64,000 bases of DNA from Variovorax paradoxus (GTDB lineage Bacteria > Pseudomonadota > Gammaproteobacteria > Burkholderiales > Burkholderiaceae_C): assembly GCF_022009635.1 (NCBI RefSeq), contig NZ_CP091716.1, forward strand, positions 1,441,001 through 1,505,000. The letters are read 5' to 3'. The translations under genes were made by a program, and so were the position numbers. Below are positions 17,539 to 26,622 of the stretch, in pieces (the stretch's first letter is position 1; each line of letters starts with the position of its first letter). The notes below the pieces were generated by a model. The model worked only from the letters and a program-made list of their open reading frames with translations, had not been told where the DNA came from and did not search any database.

Positions 17539-19062
17539 ATGCGCGTGCGGCTCGACAACCCGGTCGACTTCGACGCCTTTCGCCGCGAGGCGCGCCGGTT
17601 GCTGGCGAACGGCGTGCCGCCCGACCATGTCGAATGGAGCGATGGCGCGCAGGGCGAGGGCGGCGCCGGCCTGTTCGCGGACACGCCCGCCGGCGAAGGC
17701 TTGCCTGCGACCGAGCCCGCCAGCGCCGCGCGCCAGCCGGTACCCGCGTCGTTCCTCGCGCTGTGCGCTGATGTGATCCTGCATCGCGAGCCGCAGCGCC
17801 TGGCGCTCATGTACCGGCTGCTCTGGCGCCTTGCGCACGAGCCGGCCCTACGGCACGACCCGCTCGACGCCGACATGCTGCAGGCCCGGCAGATGGCCAA
17901 GGCTGTGCACCGCGACATCCACAAGATGCGCGCCTTCGTGCGCTTCACCCGCGTGGAAGGCGAGCAGGGCGAGCGCCACGTGGCATGGTTCGAGCCCGAC
18001 CACCGCATCGTGGAGGCCAATGCGCCGTTCTTCGCGCGCCGCTTCGCGCAGATGCGCTGGGCCATCCTCACGCCCGAACGCTGCGTGGCATGGGACGGGC
18101 AGGCGCTGACTTTCCGCGAGGGCGCCGACCGGCGCGAGAAGCCGCCGCCGGATGCGGGCGAGCAGCTGTGGCTGGTCTATTACGAGCACATCTTCAACCC
18201 TGCGCGCCTGAAGCTCGCGATGATGCGCCGCGAGATGCCGGCTCGCTACTGGCACAACCTGCCCGAGGCCGCGCTGATCGGGCCGCTGGCCGAAGCGGCG
18301 CAGGCGCGCAGCCAGTCGATGATCGACGCGCCGGCCACACCCGCGCGCCGCATACGCGCGCCGGTGCCGCTGCACCCGCTGCCGGCCGACCGCGCGGCGC
18401 CCGCCAGCCTCGATGAACTGCGCGCCGCCGCGCATGCATGCCGCGATTGCCCGCTCGGCGCGCTCGCCACCCAGGCGGTGTGCGGCGAAGGCCCGCCGGG
18501 CGCGGCGCGCATGCTGGTCGGCGAGCAGCCCGGCGACCAGGAAGACCTGGCCGGGCGGCCCTTCGTCGGGCCGGCCGGCCAGTTGCTCGACCGCGCGATG
18601 GCGCAACTGGGCCAGCCGCGCGGCTCGGTGTACCTGGCCAACGCCGTGAAGCACTTCAAGTATGAGCTGCGCGGCAAGCGCCGCATCCACAAGACGGCGG
18701 GCCAGCGCGAAGCCGAAGCCTGCGCGCACTGGCTGGACAGCGAAATCGCGCTCGTGCGCCCGCAGGCGCTGGTGGCGCTCGGCGCGACCGCCGCGCGCGC
18801 CCTGCTGGGCCGGCCGGTGGCGGTGCAGGCGGAGCGCGGCGCGTGGCTGCACGAGCGCGCGGACGGCCGGCCCGTGTTCGTCACGCTGCATCCATCCGCG
18901 CTGCTGCGGCTGCCCGATGCCGAGCGCCCCGCCGCCTACGACCGCTGGCTGGCCGACCTGTCGGACGCATTCGCGAGTCCCCAAGGCGACAGCCGCGACA
19001 TCCATTCGGCGGCTGCGCATGTACTCGCACCATGGACAGGCGTCATAGCCCGGGGCCGCTGA
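17539..19062 (+). CDS. udgX: UdgX-type uracil-DNA glycosylase with N-terminal DNA-metabolism domain
   Basis: A 507-residue two-domain protein. Residues 1-270 match the DUF4130-type probable DNA metabolism domain (YRLLWRLAHEP, then MRRWAILTPER-like segments). Residues about 285-500 form a family 4-like uracil-DNA glycosylase. GEQPGDQED is at 328-336, the UdgX-specific loop KRRIH ends in H384, and HPS is at 451-453. In characterised UdgX the loop histidine becomes covalently linked to DNA after uracil removal. The ATG at 17539 directly follows the radical SAM stop. Function is inferred from these motifs. Confidence 0.87.
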   Translation: MRVRLDNPVDFDAFRREARRLLANGVPPDHVEWSDGAQGEGGAGLFADTPAGEGLPATEPASAARQPVPASFLALCADVILHREPQRLALMYRLLWRLAHEPALRHDPLDADMLQARQMAKAVHRDIHKMRAFVRFTRVEGEQGERHVAWFEPDHRIVEANAPFFARRFAQMRWAILTPERCVAWDGQALTFREGADRREKPPPDAGEQLWLVYYEHIFNPARLKLAMMRREMPARYWHNLPEAALIGPLAEAAQARSQSMIDAPATPARRIRAPVPLHPLPADRAAPASLDELRAAAHACRDCPLGALATQAVCGEGPPGAARMLVGEQPGDQEDLAGRPFVGPAGQLLDRAMAQLGQPRGSVYLANAVKHFKYELRGKRRIHKTAGQREAEACAHWLDSEIALVRPQALVALGATAARALLGRPVAVQAERGAWLHERADGRPVFVTLHPSALLRLPDAERPAAYDRWLADLSDAFASPQGDSRDIHSAAAHVLAPWTGVIARGR

Positions 19063-19164
19063 CTACGCCATTCGGCGTGTAGACGCTCGCAGCCCCGGTT
19101 TTGACAATTCGGACGCCCGTATTCCAAAGTCCGCGATTCCAGCAAGGGGTAGAGGAAGGAAAGC

Positions 19165-19902
19165 ATGCCGATGACCACGCTCAAACAGGGTTGGCGCGGA
19201 GCCGACGTCCGGCGTCTGCAGGAAGCGCTCAACCGCAAGCTGCAGCCCAGCCCCGCGCTCGTCACCGACGGCGACTACGGCCCGCGCACCCGCGCCGCCG
19301 TGCTGCGCCTGCAGGCCGTGCACTGGCTGGTGGAAGACGGCGAGGCCGGCCCCTGCACCCAGAACGTCGCCTTCGACGGCGAGGGCGACGCGCCCATCCT
19401 GCATCCGGTCGCGCTGATTCCGCCGCCGGCCGCGCCGCTGTGCTGGGCCGCGGGCGTCGCGATGATGACGCGCTCCAACGTGCGGGAAGTGGTCGCGCGC
19501 ACCCCGGCGGAGCTGGTCGCGGCCGACGGCGGGCTGCAGGACTTCGTCGACACGCACGACGCGGGCATGGAGGGCGGCCGGCGCTTCGCGGCCGCGCACG
19601 GGCTCGAAGTGCGCCCGCCGCCGCCGTGGTCGCTGAAGGCGCTGCGTGCCGCGCTGCGGGAAGGCCCGCTCATGTTCGACATGCTCTGGGGCACCCGCGG
19701 CGGCTATGCGGATGGCGCCGGCCGGCCGGGCCACATGGTCGTCATCGCCGGCATTCGCGGCGACGCCGACCCGAGCGGGCGCGGCACCACGCTGCGCATC
19801 CTCGATTCCTGGCCGCCGAACAAGGGCGCGCGCAGCTCGGTCAACTTCTTCAAGTGGTTGCAGGGCGCCAGCTCGCGCACCTGCCGGGTGTTCAACAAAT
19901 AG
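19165..19902 (+). CDS. Peptidoglycan-binding domain fused to papain-like cysteine peptidase
   Basis: A 245-residue protein. Residues about 6-58 form a peptidoglycan-binding-1 type repeat (GADVRRLQEALNRKL, DGDYGPRTRAAVLRLQ). Residues 90-240 carry CWAAGVAMM (C93), HMVVIAG (H190) and ILDSWPP, which fit a papain-like/C39-like cysteine peptidase triad. There is no signal peptide, so it may be cytosolic or exported by another route such as a type VI system; no secretion genes are near. Start follows a GGAAGGAAAGC ribosome-binding site. Confidence 0.72.
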   Translation: MPMTTLKQGWRGADVRRLQEALNRKLQPSPALVTDGDYGPRTRAAVLRLQAVHWLVEDGEAGPCTQNVAFDGEGDAPILHPVALIPPPAAPLCWAAGVAMMTRSNVREVVARTPAELVAADGGLQDFVDTHDAGMEGGRRFAAAHGLEVRPPPPWSLKALRAALREGPLMFDMLWGTRGGYADGAGRPGHMVVIAGIRGDADPSGRGTTLRILDSWPPNKGARSSVNFFKWLQGASSRTCRVFNK

Positions 19903-19999
19903 CAAGAGAATTCGCGATTCCCGCGAACCGTTCGGCGGGTTCGCCGCCTCCTTGTGTCCGAGGGTCTTCCTCGCACAACCAAGGATCGAAGGAATCGCC

Positions 20000-20209
20000 A
20001 TGTTCTACGTCAAGAATGTCCCCGGCTGGGAGCGCGCGCTGCGCATCGTCATGGGGCTCGCCAGCCTCGCTTTTGCCTTCATGAATTGGGGCACGGCCTC
20101 CGTGGCGGTGGCGGCCGGCCTGATGGGCGCGGTGCTGGCCCTGACCGGCCTGTTCGGCTTCTGCCCGATGTGCGCGATGGTCGGGCGCAAGCCCGGCAAG
20201 GGGCGCTGA
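20000..20209 (+). CDS. Small DUF2892-type membrane protein
   Basis: A 69-residue protein with two hydrophobic segments ([16 protein letters not shown] and [20 protein letters not shown]) and a C-terminal FCPMC cysteine pair. This matches the DUF2892 inner-membrane family, whose N-terminus starts with V-N...ER.LRI. The CxxC-like pair is a possible metal or redox site. It ends 3 bases before the sigma factor gene. Confidence 0.75.
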   Translation: MFYVKNVPGWERALRIVMGLASLAFAFMNWGTASVAVAAGLMGAVLALTGLFGFCPMCAMVGRKPGKGR

Positions 20210-20212
20210 GCC

Positions 20213-20755
20213 GTGGCCGCCGGGATCGATCGCACCGATTTGATCTGCGCCGCGCAGACCGGCGACCCCGCGGCCATCGCCGGGCTGCTGGCGGTCTGCC
20301 AGGCCGACGCGCGCCGCTATGCCCGCAGGCACTGCCAGGCCAGCGACATCGACGATGCCGTGCAGGAATCGTTGATGGTGATCGTGCGCAAGGTCCGGGG
20401 CCTGAAGGCGGCCGCGGCTTTTTCGTCGTGGCTGTTCACGGTCATCAAGCGCGAATGCCTGCGGCTGCAGCGCGCGATGTTCCGGCACGACCCGCTGGAC
20501 GACGAAGTGGCCGAGCGGCAGCTTGCCAGCCGCACCGACGACGCGCTGCGGCTGGACCTGACGCACGCGCTGGAGTCATTGCCCGCGCACTACCTCGAAG
20601 TGGTGCTGCTGCGCGATTTCGAGGAGCTGACCATCGCGGAGATCGCCCAGCGGCTCGGCGAGCCCGCGGGTGCCGTCAAGAGCAGGCTGCACCGCGCGCG
20701 GATGCTGGTGCGCGAATACCTGCTGGAGGGCGATGCGACAATCGTCCGGCCATGA
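20213..20755 (+). CDS. ECF-type RNA polymerase sigma factor
   Basis: A 180-residue sigma-70 family protein with only regions 2 and 4. Region 2 is visible in [20 protein letters not shown] and [16 protein letters not shown]. Region 4 is in [20 protein letters not shown] and [18 protein letters not shown]. It starts at GTG, three bases after the DUF2892 stop, and its own stop overlaps the pyrC start (ATGA). No anti-sigma gene is obvious unless the small membrane protein upstream serves as one, which is speculation. Confidence 0.85.
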   Translation: MAAGIDRTDLICAAQTGDPAAIAGLLAVCQADARRYARRHCQASDIDDAVQESLMVIVRKVRGLKAAAAFSSWLFTVIKRECLRLQRAMFRHDPLDDEVAERQLASRTDDALRLDLTHALESLPAHYLEVVLLRDFEELTIAEIAQRLGEPAGAVKSRLHRARMLVREYLLEGDATIVRP

Positions 20756-21783
20756 CAGACACCCTCACGATCACCCGCCCCGACGACTGGCACCTGCACG
20801 TGCGCGACGGCGCCGCCCTCGAAGCCGTCGTTCCCCACAGCGCCCGCCAGTTCGGCCGCGCGCTGATCATGCCGAACCTCCGCCCCCCCGTGACCACCGC
20901 CGCGCAGGCCGTGGCGTACCGCGACCGCATCCGCGCCGCCGTGCCCGAAGGCGTGGCCTTCGAGCCCGTGATGTCGCTCTACCTGACCGACAAGCTGCCG
21001 CCCGAGGAAATCGCACTGGCAGCCGAAGCCGGCGTGCGCGCGCTCAAGCTGTACCCGGCCGGCGCCACCACCAACAGCGATGCCGGCGTGACCGACATCC
21101 GCCACACCTACAAGACGCTCGAGGCCATGCAGAAGCACGGCCTGCTGCTGCTGGTGCACGGCGAAGTGACCGACCCCGCCATCGACCTGTTCGACCGCGA
21201 GGCCGTGTTCGTCGACCGCGTGATGATTCCGCTGCGCCGCGACTTCCCCGAACTCAAGGTGGTTTTCGAGCACCTGACCACCAAGGAAGGCGCCCACTAC
21301 GTGCGCGATGCCGACCGCTTCACCGCCGCGACCATCACGGCGCACCACCTGCTCTACAACCGCAACGCCATCTTCACCGGCGGCATCCGCCCGCACTACT
21401 ACTGCCTGCCCGTGCTCAAGCGCGAGACGCACCGCGTGGCGCTGGTCGAGGCCGCCACCAGCGGCAGCGACCGCTTCTTCCTGGGCACCGACAGCGCGCC
21501 GCACCCCGCGCACCTGAAGGAACACGCACTCGGCTGCGCCGGCTGCTACACCGCGCTCACCGCCATCGAGCTCTACGCAGAGGCCTTCGACAACGCGGGC
21601 GCGCTCGACAAGCTCGAAGCCTTCGCGAGCTTCAACGGCCCCGACTTCTACGACCTGCCGCGCCATGCCGACACCGTCACGCTCAAGCGCGAAAGCTGGA
21701 CCGTGCCGGAGACCGTGCCCTACGGCGACGCCACGCTCAAGCCGCTGCGCGGCGGCGAAACCATCCACTGGAAGCTGGCATGA
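20752..21783 (+). CDS. pyrC: Dihydroorotase
   Basis: A 343-residue class II dihydroorotase, the third step of pyrimidine synthesis (carbamoyl aspartate to dihydroorotate). Zinc ligands are visible: H14 and H16 in [10 protein letters not shown], the carbamylated lysine K99 in [18 protein letters not shown]136 in LLVHGEV, H174 in FEHLTT and the aspartate in GTDSAPH. Full length and highly canonical. Its start overlaps the sigma factor stop and its stop overlaps the NYN gene start, so translation of the three is coupled. Confidence 0.96.
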   Translation: MTDTLTITRPDDWHLHVRDGAALEAVVPHSARQFGRALIMPNLRPPVTTAAQAVAYRDRIRAAVPEGVAFEPVMSLYLTDKLPPEEIALAAEAGVRALKLYPAGATTNSDAGVTDIRHTYKTLEAMQKHGLLLLVHGEVTDPAIDLFDREAVFVDRVMIPLRRDFPELKVVFEHLTTKEGAHYVRDADRFTAATITAHHLLYNRNAIFTGGIRPHYYCLPVLKRETHRVALVEAATSGSDRFFLGTDSAPHPAHLKEHALGCAGCYTALTAIELYAEAFDNAGALDKLEAFASFNGPDFYDLPRHADTVTLKRESWTVPETVPYGDATLKPLRGGETIHWKLA

Positions 21784-22580
21784 CCCCCACACCGCGCGTG
21801 ATGCTGCTGATCGACGCCGACAACGTGTCGGCCGACGTGATTGAGCAGGCCGTGCAGCGCACGATGGACGAGTACGGCGCCATCCACGTGCGCCGGGCTT
21901 ATTGCAACGCCGAGATGGCGGTGAACCGGCAGGCCATGTTCAAGCGGCTGTCGGTGCGGCCGATGGTCAACCTCTCGACCGGCAAGAACAGCACCGACAT
22001 CGCGCTCGCGGTCGACGCCATCGACCTCGTGATCGACGAGCGTCCCGACGTGGTGGTGCTGGTGTCTTCCGACTCCGACTTCGCACCGCTGGTGATCCGG
22101 TTGCGCGAAAAGGGCTGCCGCGTCTGCGGCATCGGCCAGCAGGGCAAGACGGGCGAGGAAACGGTCGGCATCTACGATTCGTTCATGGACCTGGAGCACC
22201 ACGCCAGCAGCGTGAAGCCCGCGGCCCGCACCGCCGCCGCCAAGAAGACGGCCGCTGCCAAGACCGCGCCCGCCGCCAAGAAAACGGCCGCCAAGAAGGC
22301 CGCCACCAAGACGGCGGCCCGCAAGAGCACCAAGGCAGCCAAGCCCGCGCCGCCGCCGGAGCCGCAGACCTCCGAGGCGGCCGAGTTCATCCTGCAGGCC
22401 GTGCCCGCGCTTCGCAGCGGCAAGGACGTGCCGCTCAACGACGTGGCGCAGGCGCTGCGCGCAGCGGGCCTGCTGGGCAAGCACGGCAGTTCGCTCAAGC
22501 TGTTCGACAAGCTCACGGCGGAATTCGCGGTGATGCAGCACCCCGACCGCATCCGCTGGACGGACGCGCCGGCGTCTTGA
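21780..22580 (+). CDS. NYN-domain (LabA-like) protein with H1-like linker and OST-HTH domain
   Basis: A 266-residue protein. Residues 5-145 are a NYN/PIN-like nuclease domain with acidic residues in [25 protein letters not shown] and [13 protein letters not shown]. Residues about 150-190 are a histone H1-like Lys/Ala/Pro linker. The C-terminal part ([40 protein letters not shown]) fits an OST-HTH/LOTUS RNA-binding winged helix. Related proteins are thought to cut or bind RNA. Translation is coupled to pyrC by a 4-base overlap. Confidence 0.82.
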   Translation: MTPTPRVMLLIDADNVSADVIEQAVQRTMDEYGAIHVRRAYCNAEMAVNRQAMFKRLSVRPMVNLSTGKNSTDIALAVDAIDLVIDERPDVVVLVSSDSDFAPLVIRLREKGCRVCGIGQQGKTGEETVGIYDSFMDLEHHASSVKPAARTAAAKKTAAAKTAPAAKKTAAKKAATKTAARKSTKAAKPAPPPEPQTSEAAEFILQAVPALRSGKDVPLNDVAQALRAAGLLGKHGSSLKLFDKLTAEFAVMQHPDRIRWTDAPAS

Positions 22581-23332
22581 CCCTGCCGACGGTCGACTGG
22601 GCGCGGCCCTGGCTCGCGCCCTACCGTGCCCACGGCGAAGCGGCGGCGCAGGCCGCCTCGATGCACGGCTCGGTTGCCGCGGCGCTGCAGGGCGCCAGGC
22701 CTGCCCATGTACCCGACTTCGTGCGGCAGGAAGCGCTGCCTGCCGGCCAGGCCTACGAGGCCCACATCTTCCAGACCCGCACGGTGCCGACGCGCGACAA
22801 CCTGCACGACTTCTTCAACGGACTCGTCTGGCTCGCGTTCCCGCAGGCCAAGCGCCGCCTCAACGAGCTGCAGGCGGGCGAGATCGCGCGCGACGGCGTT
22901 GCGGCTGTGCGCGGCCCCTTGCGCGACGCGCTCACGCTGTTCGACGAGAACGGCGCCGTGCTCGATGCACCGCCCGCGCTGTGGCAGGCGCTGGTTGCGC
23001 GCGACTGGCACACGTTGTTCGTCGCGCGGCGCGAGCTGTGGGCGCAGGCGCGGCTGCTGGTGTTCGGCCATGCGCTGCTCGAAAAGCTGGTCACGCCGCG
23101 CAAGCCGATCACCGCGCACGTGCTGCTGACGAGCGAAGCGGTGGGCAATGCGGCCTTCGACGACGCGCGCATGGCGCAGGCGCTGGAGCCTGCGCGACTC
23201 GCGTGCAAGCCCTTCGTGCCGCTGCCGATGCTCGGCGTGCCGGGCTGGTGGCCGGACAACGAGGCCGCGTCGTTCTATGACGATCCGCAGGTTTTCAGGC
23301 CTTTGCCGGGTCGGGGAATACACGGGCGTTAG
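22577..23332 (+). CDS. DUF3025 family protein
   Basis: A 251-residue protein of unknown function. The starting residues TVDWARPWLAPY, TRDNLHDFFNGLVWLAFPQAK and LFDENGAVLD match the DUF3025 family of Gram-negative bacteria. No signal peptide or membrane segment. The start assigned is TTG at 22577, overlapping the previous stop as TTGA; no ATG lies near enough to preserve the conserved N-terminus. It closes the sigma-pyrC-NYN run. Confidence 0.75.
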   Translation: MTLPTVDWARPWLAPYRAHGEAAAQAASMHGSVAAALQGARPAHVPDFVRQEALPAGQAYEAHIFQTRTVPTRDNLHDFFNGLVWLAFPQAKRRLNELQAGEIARDGVAAVRGPLRDALTLFDENGAVLDAPPALWQALVARDWHTLFVARRELWAQARLLVFGHALLEKLVTPRKPITAHVLLTSEAVGNAAFDDARMAQALEPARLACKPFVPLPMLGVPGWWPDNEAASFYDDPQVFRPLPGRGIHGR

Positions 23333-23435
23333 AACTTTTACTCCTATCATGGTCCCCACCTCCATGCAGCGAACGGGTTGAAGTGAGTCCACCGGCCCTT
23401 ATCTGCATGGAAGCGTTCCCCACGGAGAATTCAAC

Positions 23436-24311
23436 TTGAAACGTATCCTTCTGTTCGTCCTGACCAATGTGATGGTCGTCGCGGTGCTCGGCGTGGTCGC
23501 CAGCCTGCTCGGCGTCAATCGCTTCCTCACGGCCAACGGGCTCAACCTCACGGCGCTGCTCGGCTTTGCGCTGGTGATGGGTTTCGGCGGCGCGATCATC
23601 TCGCTGCTCATCAGCAAGCCCATGGCCAAGTGGACCAGCGGCCTGCACATGATCGACAACCCCCAGACGCCCGACGAGGCCTGGATCGTCGGCACGGTGC
23701 GCAAGTTCGCCGACAAGGCCGGCATCGGCATGCCCGAGGTCGGCATCTTCGAAGGCGAGCCCAATGCCTTCGCCACCGGTGCCTTCAAGAACTCGTCGCT
23801 CGTGGCGGTGTCCACCGGCCTGCTGCAGAACATGACGCGCGAAGAGGTCGAGGCCGTCATCGGCCACGAGGTGGCGCACATCGCCAACGGCGACATGGTC
23901 ACCATGACGCTGATCCAGGGCGTGATGAACACCTTCGTCGTGTTCCTGTCGCGCGTGATCGGCTATGCGGTCGACAGCTTCCTGCGCCGCGGCGACGACC
24001 GCAGCTCGGGCCCCGGCATCGGCTACTACGTGAGCACCATCGTGCTCGACATCGTTCTCGGCTTTGCCGCCGCGATGGTGGTGGCCTGGTTCTCGCGCCA
24101 CCGCGAGTTCCGCGCAGACGCCGGCGCCGCCGCGCTCATGGGCCAGAAGCAGCCGATGATCAACGCGCTCGCGCGCCTGGGCGGCCTGCCGGCCGGCGAG
24201 CTGCCCAAGGCGGTGGAAGCCATGGGCATCACCGGCAGCATGGGCAAGCTGTTTGCCACCCACCCGCCGATCGAAGAGCGCATTGCCGCGCTGCAGAACG
24301 CGCAGCGCTGA
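23436..24311 (+). CDS. htpX: Membrane zinc metalloprotease HtpX
   Basis: A 291-residue M48-family protease that degrades damaged inner-membrane proteins. The zinc motif HEVAH is at 144-148 and the third ligand lies in [17 protein letters not shown]. Two N-terminal membrane helices and two more after the HEVAH ([33 protein letters not shown]) fit the known topology. The family is often heat-shock controlled, but no clear sigma-32 promoter was seen in the 103 bases upstream. An intrinsic terminator follows. Confidence 0.96.
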   Translation: MKRILLFVLTNVMVVAVLGVVASLLGVNRFLTANGLNLTALLGFALVMGFGGAIISLLISKPMAKWTSGLHMIDNPQTPDEAWIVGTVRKFADKAGIGMPEVGIFEGEPNAFATGAFKNSSLVAVSTGLLQNMTREEVEAVIGHEVAHIANGDMVTMTLIQGVMNTFVVFLSRVIGYAVDSFLRRGDDRSSGPGIGYYVSTIVLDIVLGFAAAMVVAWFSRHREFRADAGAAALMGQKQPMINALARLGGLPAGELPKAVEAMGITGSMGKLFATHPPIEERIAALQNAQR

Positions 24312-24334
24312 AACCCGCTATCACTGCTTTGTAG

Positions 24335-24360
24335 CGCCACCTCCGGGTGGCGTTTTTTTT
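24335..24360 (+). terminator. Intrinsic terminator of htpX
   Basis: A perfect 7-base stem CGCCACC / GGTGGCG with a TCCG loop is followed by eight T residues, 24 bases after the htpX stop. The T tract is on the plus strand only, so it serves htpX and not the convergent ProQ-domain gene. Confidence 0.92.
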
Positions 24361-24373
24361 GGGCGCCCGGTCG

Positions 24374-25363
24374 TCAGTCGCTGGCGGGAGCCGGGGCTGC
24401 GGCAGGCTCCTCTGCGGCGGGTTCCGCGGGTGTCGCGGCCGCCGCTGCAGCAGCAGCTTCCGCAACCGCCTGAGCCGCCTGAGCCGCCTGAGCCGCCTTC
24501 TGGTCGTTGCGCACGCGTTGCAGCGTGCGCGTCACCTCGCCGTGCTTCATGCCGTACATGTCGGCGAACTCCTGCTCGGTGCGGCCGCTGGCTTCGAAGG
24601 CGCGCAGCAGCGCCTCGCGCTTGGCGGCCTGCTGGGCGAGTTCGGCCAGGGCTTCGTCGACCACGGCGTTGTTGTTCTGGTCGCGCGAGCGCACCAGCAC
24701 CGCATAGGCCTCGCGGTCGAGGCCCGAGGCTTCCACGGCCTTGGCGATGCGCGCCACCAGTTGCGGGCGCAGGTCTTCGTTGCCGGGGTTGCGCTGCAGG
24801 CGGCGGCGGTGCAGTTCGAGGATGGCGTGGTGCACATGCTCGGGCGCGACCGGGTCGAGCGCGTTGCCGTCGAGGTCATGGCGGGCCAGGCCGGCGGCCA
24901 CGGATTCGAGATAGCGGGTGGAGCGCGCATGCTGGCCCATCGCGATCTTCAGGTCTTCGGCCTTGAAGTCCTCGGGGTGGCGTGCCAGCAGTTCCTCGTA
25001 CACGCCGAGCTTCAGCGGCACGAAGCGCGCGCCGAAGAGCTGCGGGTACAGCTCGAACAGGCGCTCCAGCACTGGGCTGACCTTGCGCGGTGCGCGCTGC
25101 GGCTGCGGCTGCTGTTGCTGCTCCTGGCGCGGCTGTTGCGGGCGGCGCTGGTTGTTGTTGCGGCCGCCGCCGTTCTTCTGCCGGGGCGGGCGCGCGTCCT
25201 GGCGCGGCTGCTGTTGCTGTTTCTGCTGCGCGGGCGCCTCGTCGGTGCCCGTGTCCGCGTCCGAACCGGCCTTCAGCTGCTTCAGCTGTTCGGCCATGTC
25301 CAGTTGCTGGCGCCGGGGCGGGCGTGCGTTCGTCTTCGGGGTGGCGGTGGAAGCGTCGGTCAT
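24374..25363 (-). CDS. ProQ/FinO-domain RNA-binding protein
   Basis: A 329-residue protein. Residues about 90-190 are a ProQ/FinO RNA chaperone domain (VLERLFELYPQLFGARFVPL, LKIAMGQHARSTRYLESVA). The N-terminal 85 residues are disordered, rich in Gln, Arg and Asn, and the C-terminus is an Ala/Pro/Glu tail. A middle segment (EFADMYGMKHGEVTRTLQRV) may be an added helical unit. Such proteins bind structured RNA and 3' ends. The start chosen gives MTDAS; an in-frame ATG 17 codons upstream is less likely. Confidence 0.85.
   Translation of the reverse strand: MTDASTATPKTNARPPRRQQLDMAEQLKQLKAGSDADTGTDEAPAQQKQQQQPRQDARPPRQKNGGGRNNNQRRPQQPRQEQQQQPQPQRAPRKVSPVLERLFELYPQLFGARFVPLKLGVYEELLARHPEDFKAEDLKIAMGQHARSTRYLESVAAGLARHDLDGNALDPVAPEHVHHAILELHRRRLQRNPGNEDLRPQLVARIAKAVEASGLDREAYAVLVRSRDQNNNAVVDEALAELAQQAAKREALLRAFEASGRTEQEFADMYGMKHGEVTRTLQRVRNDQKAAQAAQAAQAVAEAAAAAAAATPAEPAAEEPAAAPAPASD
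24471..24497 (-). repeat. Nine-base tandem repeat encoding an AAQ tract
   Basis: Three perfect copies of TGAGCCGCC in a row, read on the coding strand as Ala-Ala-Gln repeats in the tail of the ProQ-domain protein. Copy number could vary by slippage without shifting the frame. Confidence 0.8.
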
Positions 25364-25414
25364 GCGGGGGGCGCGGTGGAATGAATTGGAAAAAAGAAAG
25401 CCGGCAGCGCGCAT

Positions 25415-26044
25415 TCAGCGCGGCCGGAACATCCTGAAGAGATTGTCGGGGCTGACTTCGAAGTAGTCGGCCGGGCCGCCGCCGCGCAGGATGGGCTGCG
25501 CAGCGGCGGTGTCGTAGATGCCGTCCTTCAGCAGGCGGCGCGCGATGTGCACGCCCACCACTTCGCCGAGGACCAGCCATGTCTGCACCGGCACGCCGTC
25601 CACGCCTTCGAGCTGCAGGATCTGCGTGAGCCGGCATTCGAAGGACACGGGGCTTTCGGCCACGCGCGGCACGGCGATGGTCCGCGAGGCGGCGGTCCGC
25701 AGGCCGGCCAGCTCGAACTCGTCGACCTCGGGCGGCACGGCGGCGCAGGAGCGGTTCATCTGCTCGGCCAGCGGGCGCGTTGCCAGGTTCCAGCCGAACT
25801 CCCGCGTCTGGCGGATGTTGTGCAGGCTGTCCTTGGCGCCGATGCTGGCGAAGCCGACGATGGGCGGCGTGTAGTTGAAGGCGTTGAAGAAACTGTAGGG
25901 CGCGAGGTTGAGCACGCCGTTTTCGTCCTGCGACGAGATCCATCCGATGGGCCGCGGCCCGACCATCGCGTTGAACGGGTCGTGCGGCAGGCCGTGGCCC
26001 TTGGCGGGCTCGTAGAAGTGGAAGTCGTCGTTGCTGCTGGACAT
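25415..26044 (-). CDS. Flavin reductase-like (FMN-binding split barrel) protein
   Basis: A 209-residue protein of the flavin reductase-like family. The segments FNAMVGPRPIGWISSQDENG, LNLAPYSFFNAFNYTPPIVG and FECRLTQILQLEG are characteristic of the FMN-binding split barrel. Such proteins reduce or bind FMN and often supply oxygenases, but no partner is evident. The start is an ATG 8 bases downstream of the VUT transporter stop, so it belongs to a minus-strand run of three genes. Confidence 0.83.
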   Translation of the reverse strand: MSSSNDDFHFYEPAKGHGLPHDPFNAMVGPRPIGWISSQDENGVLNLAPYSFFNAFNYTPPIVGFASIGAKDSLHNIRQTREFGWNLATRPLAEQMNRSCAAVPPEVDEFELAGLRTAASRTIAVPRVAESPVSFECRLTQILQLEGVDGVPVQTWLVLGEVVGVHIARRLLKDGIYDTAAAQPILRGGGPADYFEVSPDNLFRMFRPR

Positions 26045-26052
26045 GGCGGCTC

Positions 26053-26622
26053 TCAGTGGCTCAGGGCCGACGGCGACGCCTGCGCGGCCTGCCGGCCGAT
26101 CAGCAGCCGGAACGGCAGCAGCATCAACACGCCGACGGCGAGCTTCACGCCCAGGTCGCCCAGCGCCCAGGTGAGCCAGGGGCCGTCGGTGCCCGCGAAG
26201 GCGATGCCCCAGAACACGATGCTGTCGAGCACGGCGGCAACCACGGTTGCCACCAGCGGCGCGCGCCACCACAGGCCCCGGCGAAGCCGGTCGAAGACGC
26301 CGATGTCCAGCAGCTGCGAGGCGATGAAGGCCAGGCCCGAGGCCGCCGCGATGCGCACCGGCGCCAGCAGCAGCGACACGCCCACGGCCACGGCGAAGCC
26401 CACCCACGCCACGCGCCGCGCCATGCCGGGACCGAAGCGCCGGTTGACCAGATCGCTCACGAGGTAGGCCACCGGATAGGTGAAGGCGCCCCAGGTCAGC
26501 CAGTCGTTGATGGCGAACTGCACCAGGATGTTGGAGGCCAGCACCACGGCTGCCATCGCCATCGTGCCGGCGATCAGGTGGCCCAGCGTGGGCCGCTCGA
26601 AGAAGGTGGCGGGCTGCTGCAT
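26053..26622 (-). CDS. VUT-family transporter (queuosine precursor transporter type)
   Basis: A 189-residue membrane protein with about six helices. The motif FTYPVAYLVSDLVNRRFGP and VLDSIVFWGIAFAG match the VUT/YhhQ family, which imports queuosine precursors (preQ0/preQ1). Its ATG overlaps the stop of the upstream FAD protein gene by one base. No preQ1 riboswitch was recognised, and the gene is internal to an operon. Substrate is inferred from family. Confidence 0.8.
   Translation of the reverse strand: MQQPATFFERPTLGHLIAGTMAMAAVVLASNILVQFAINDWLTWGAFTYPVAYLVSDLVNRRFGPGMARRVAWVGFAVAVGVSLLLAPVRIAAASGLAFIASQLLDIGVFDRLRRGLWWRAPLVATVVAAVLDSIVFWGIAFAGTDGPWLTWALGDLGVKLAVGVLMLLPFRLLIGRQAAQASPSALSH

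Noticed and set aside
22206..22350. Lys/Ala-rich repeats as a possible DNA repeat
   Set aside because: They are in-frame codons of a histone H1-like linker and show no non-coding features.
23333..23435. Heat-shock promoter for htpX
   Set aside because: No CTTGAA / CCCCAT pair with usual spacing was seen; only short CCCC tracts occur.
24469..24499. Short tandem repeat that could suggest a CRISPR-like array
   Set aside because: Nine-base units without spacers, in frame, coding an AAQ tail of the ProQ-domain protein.
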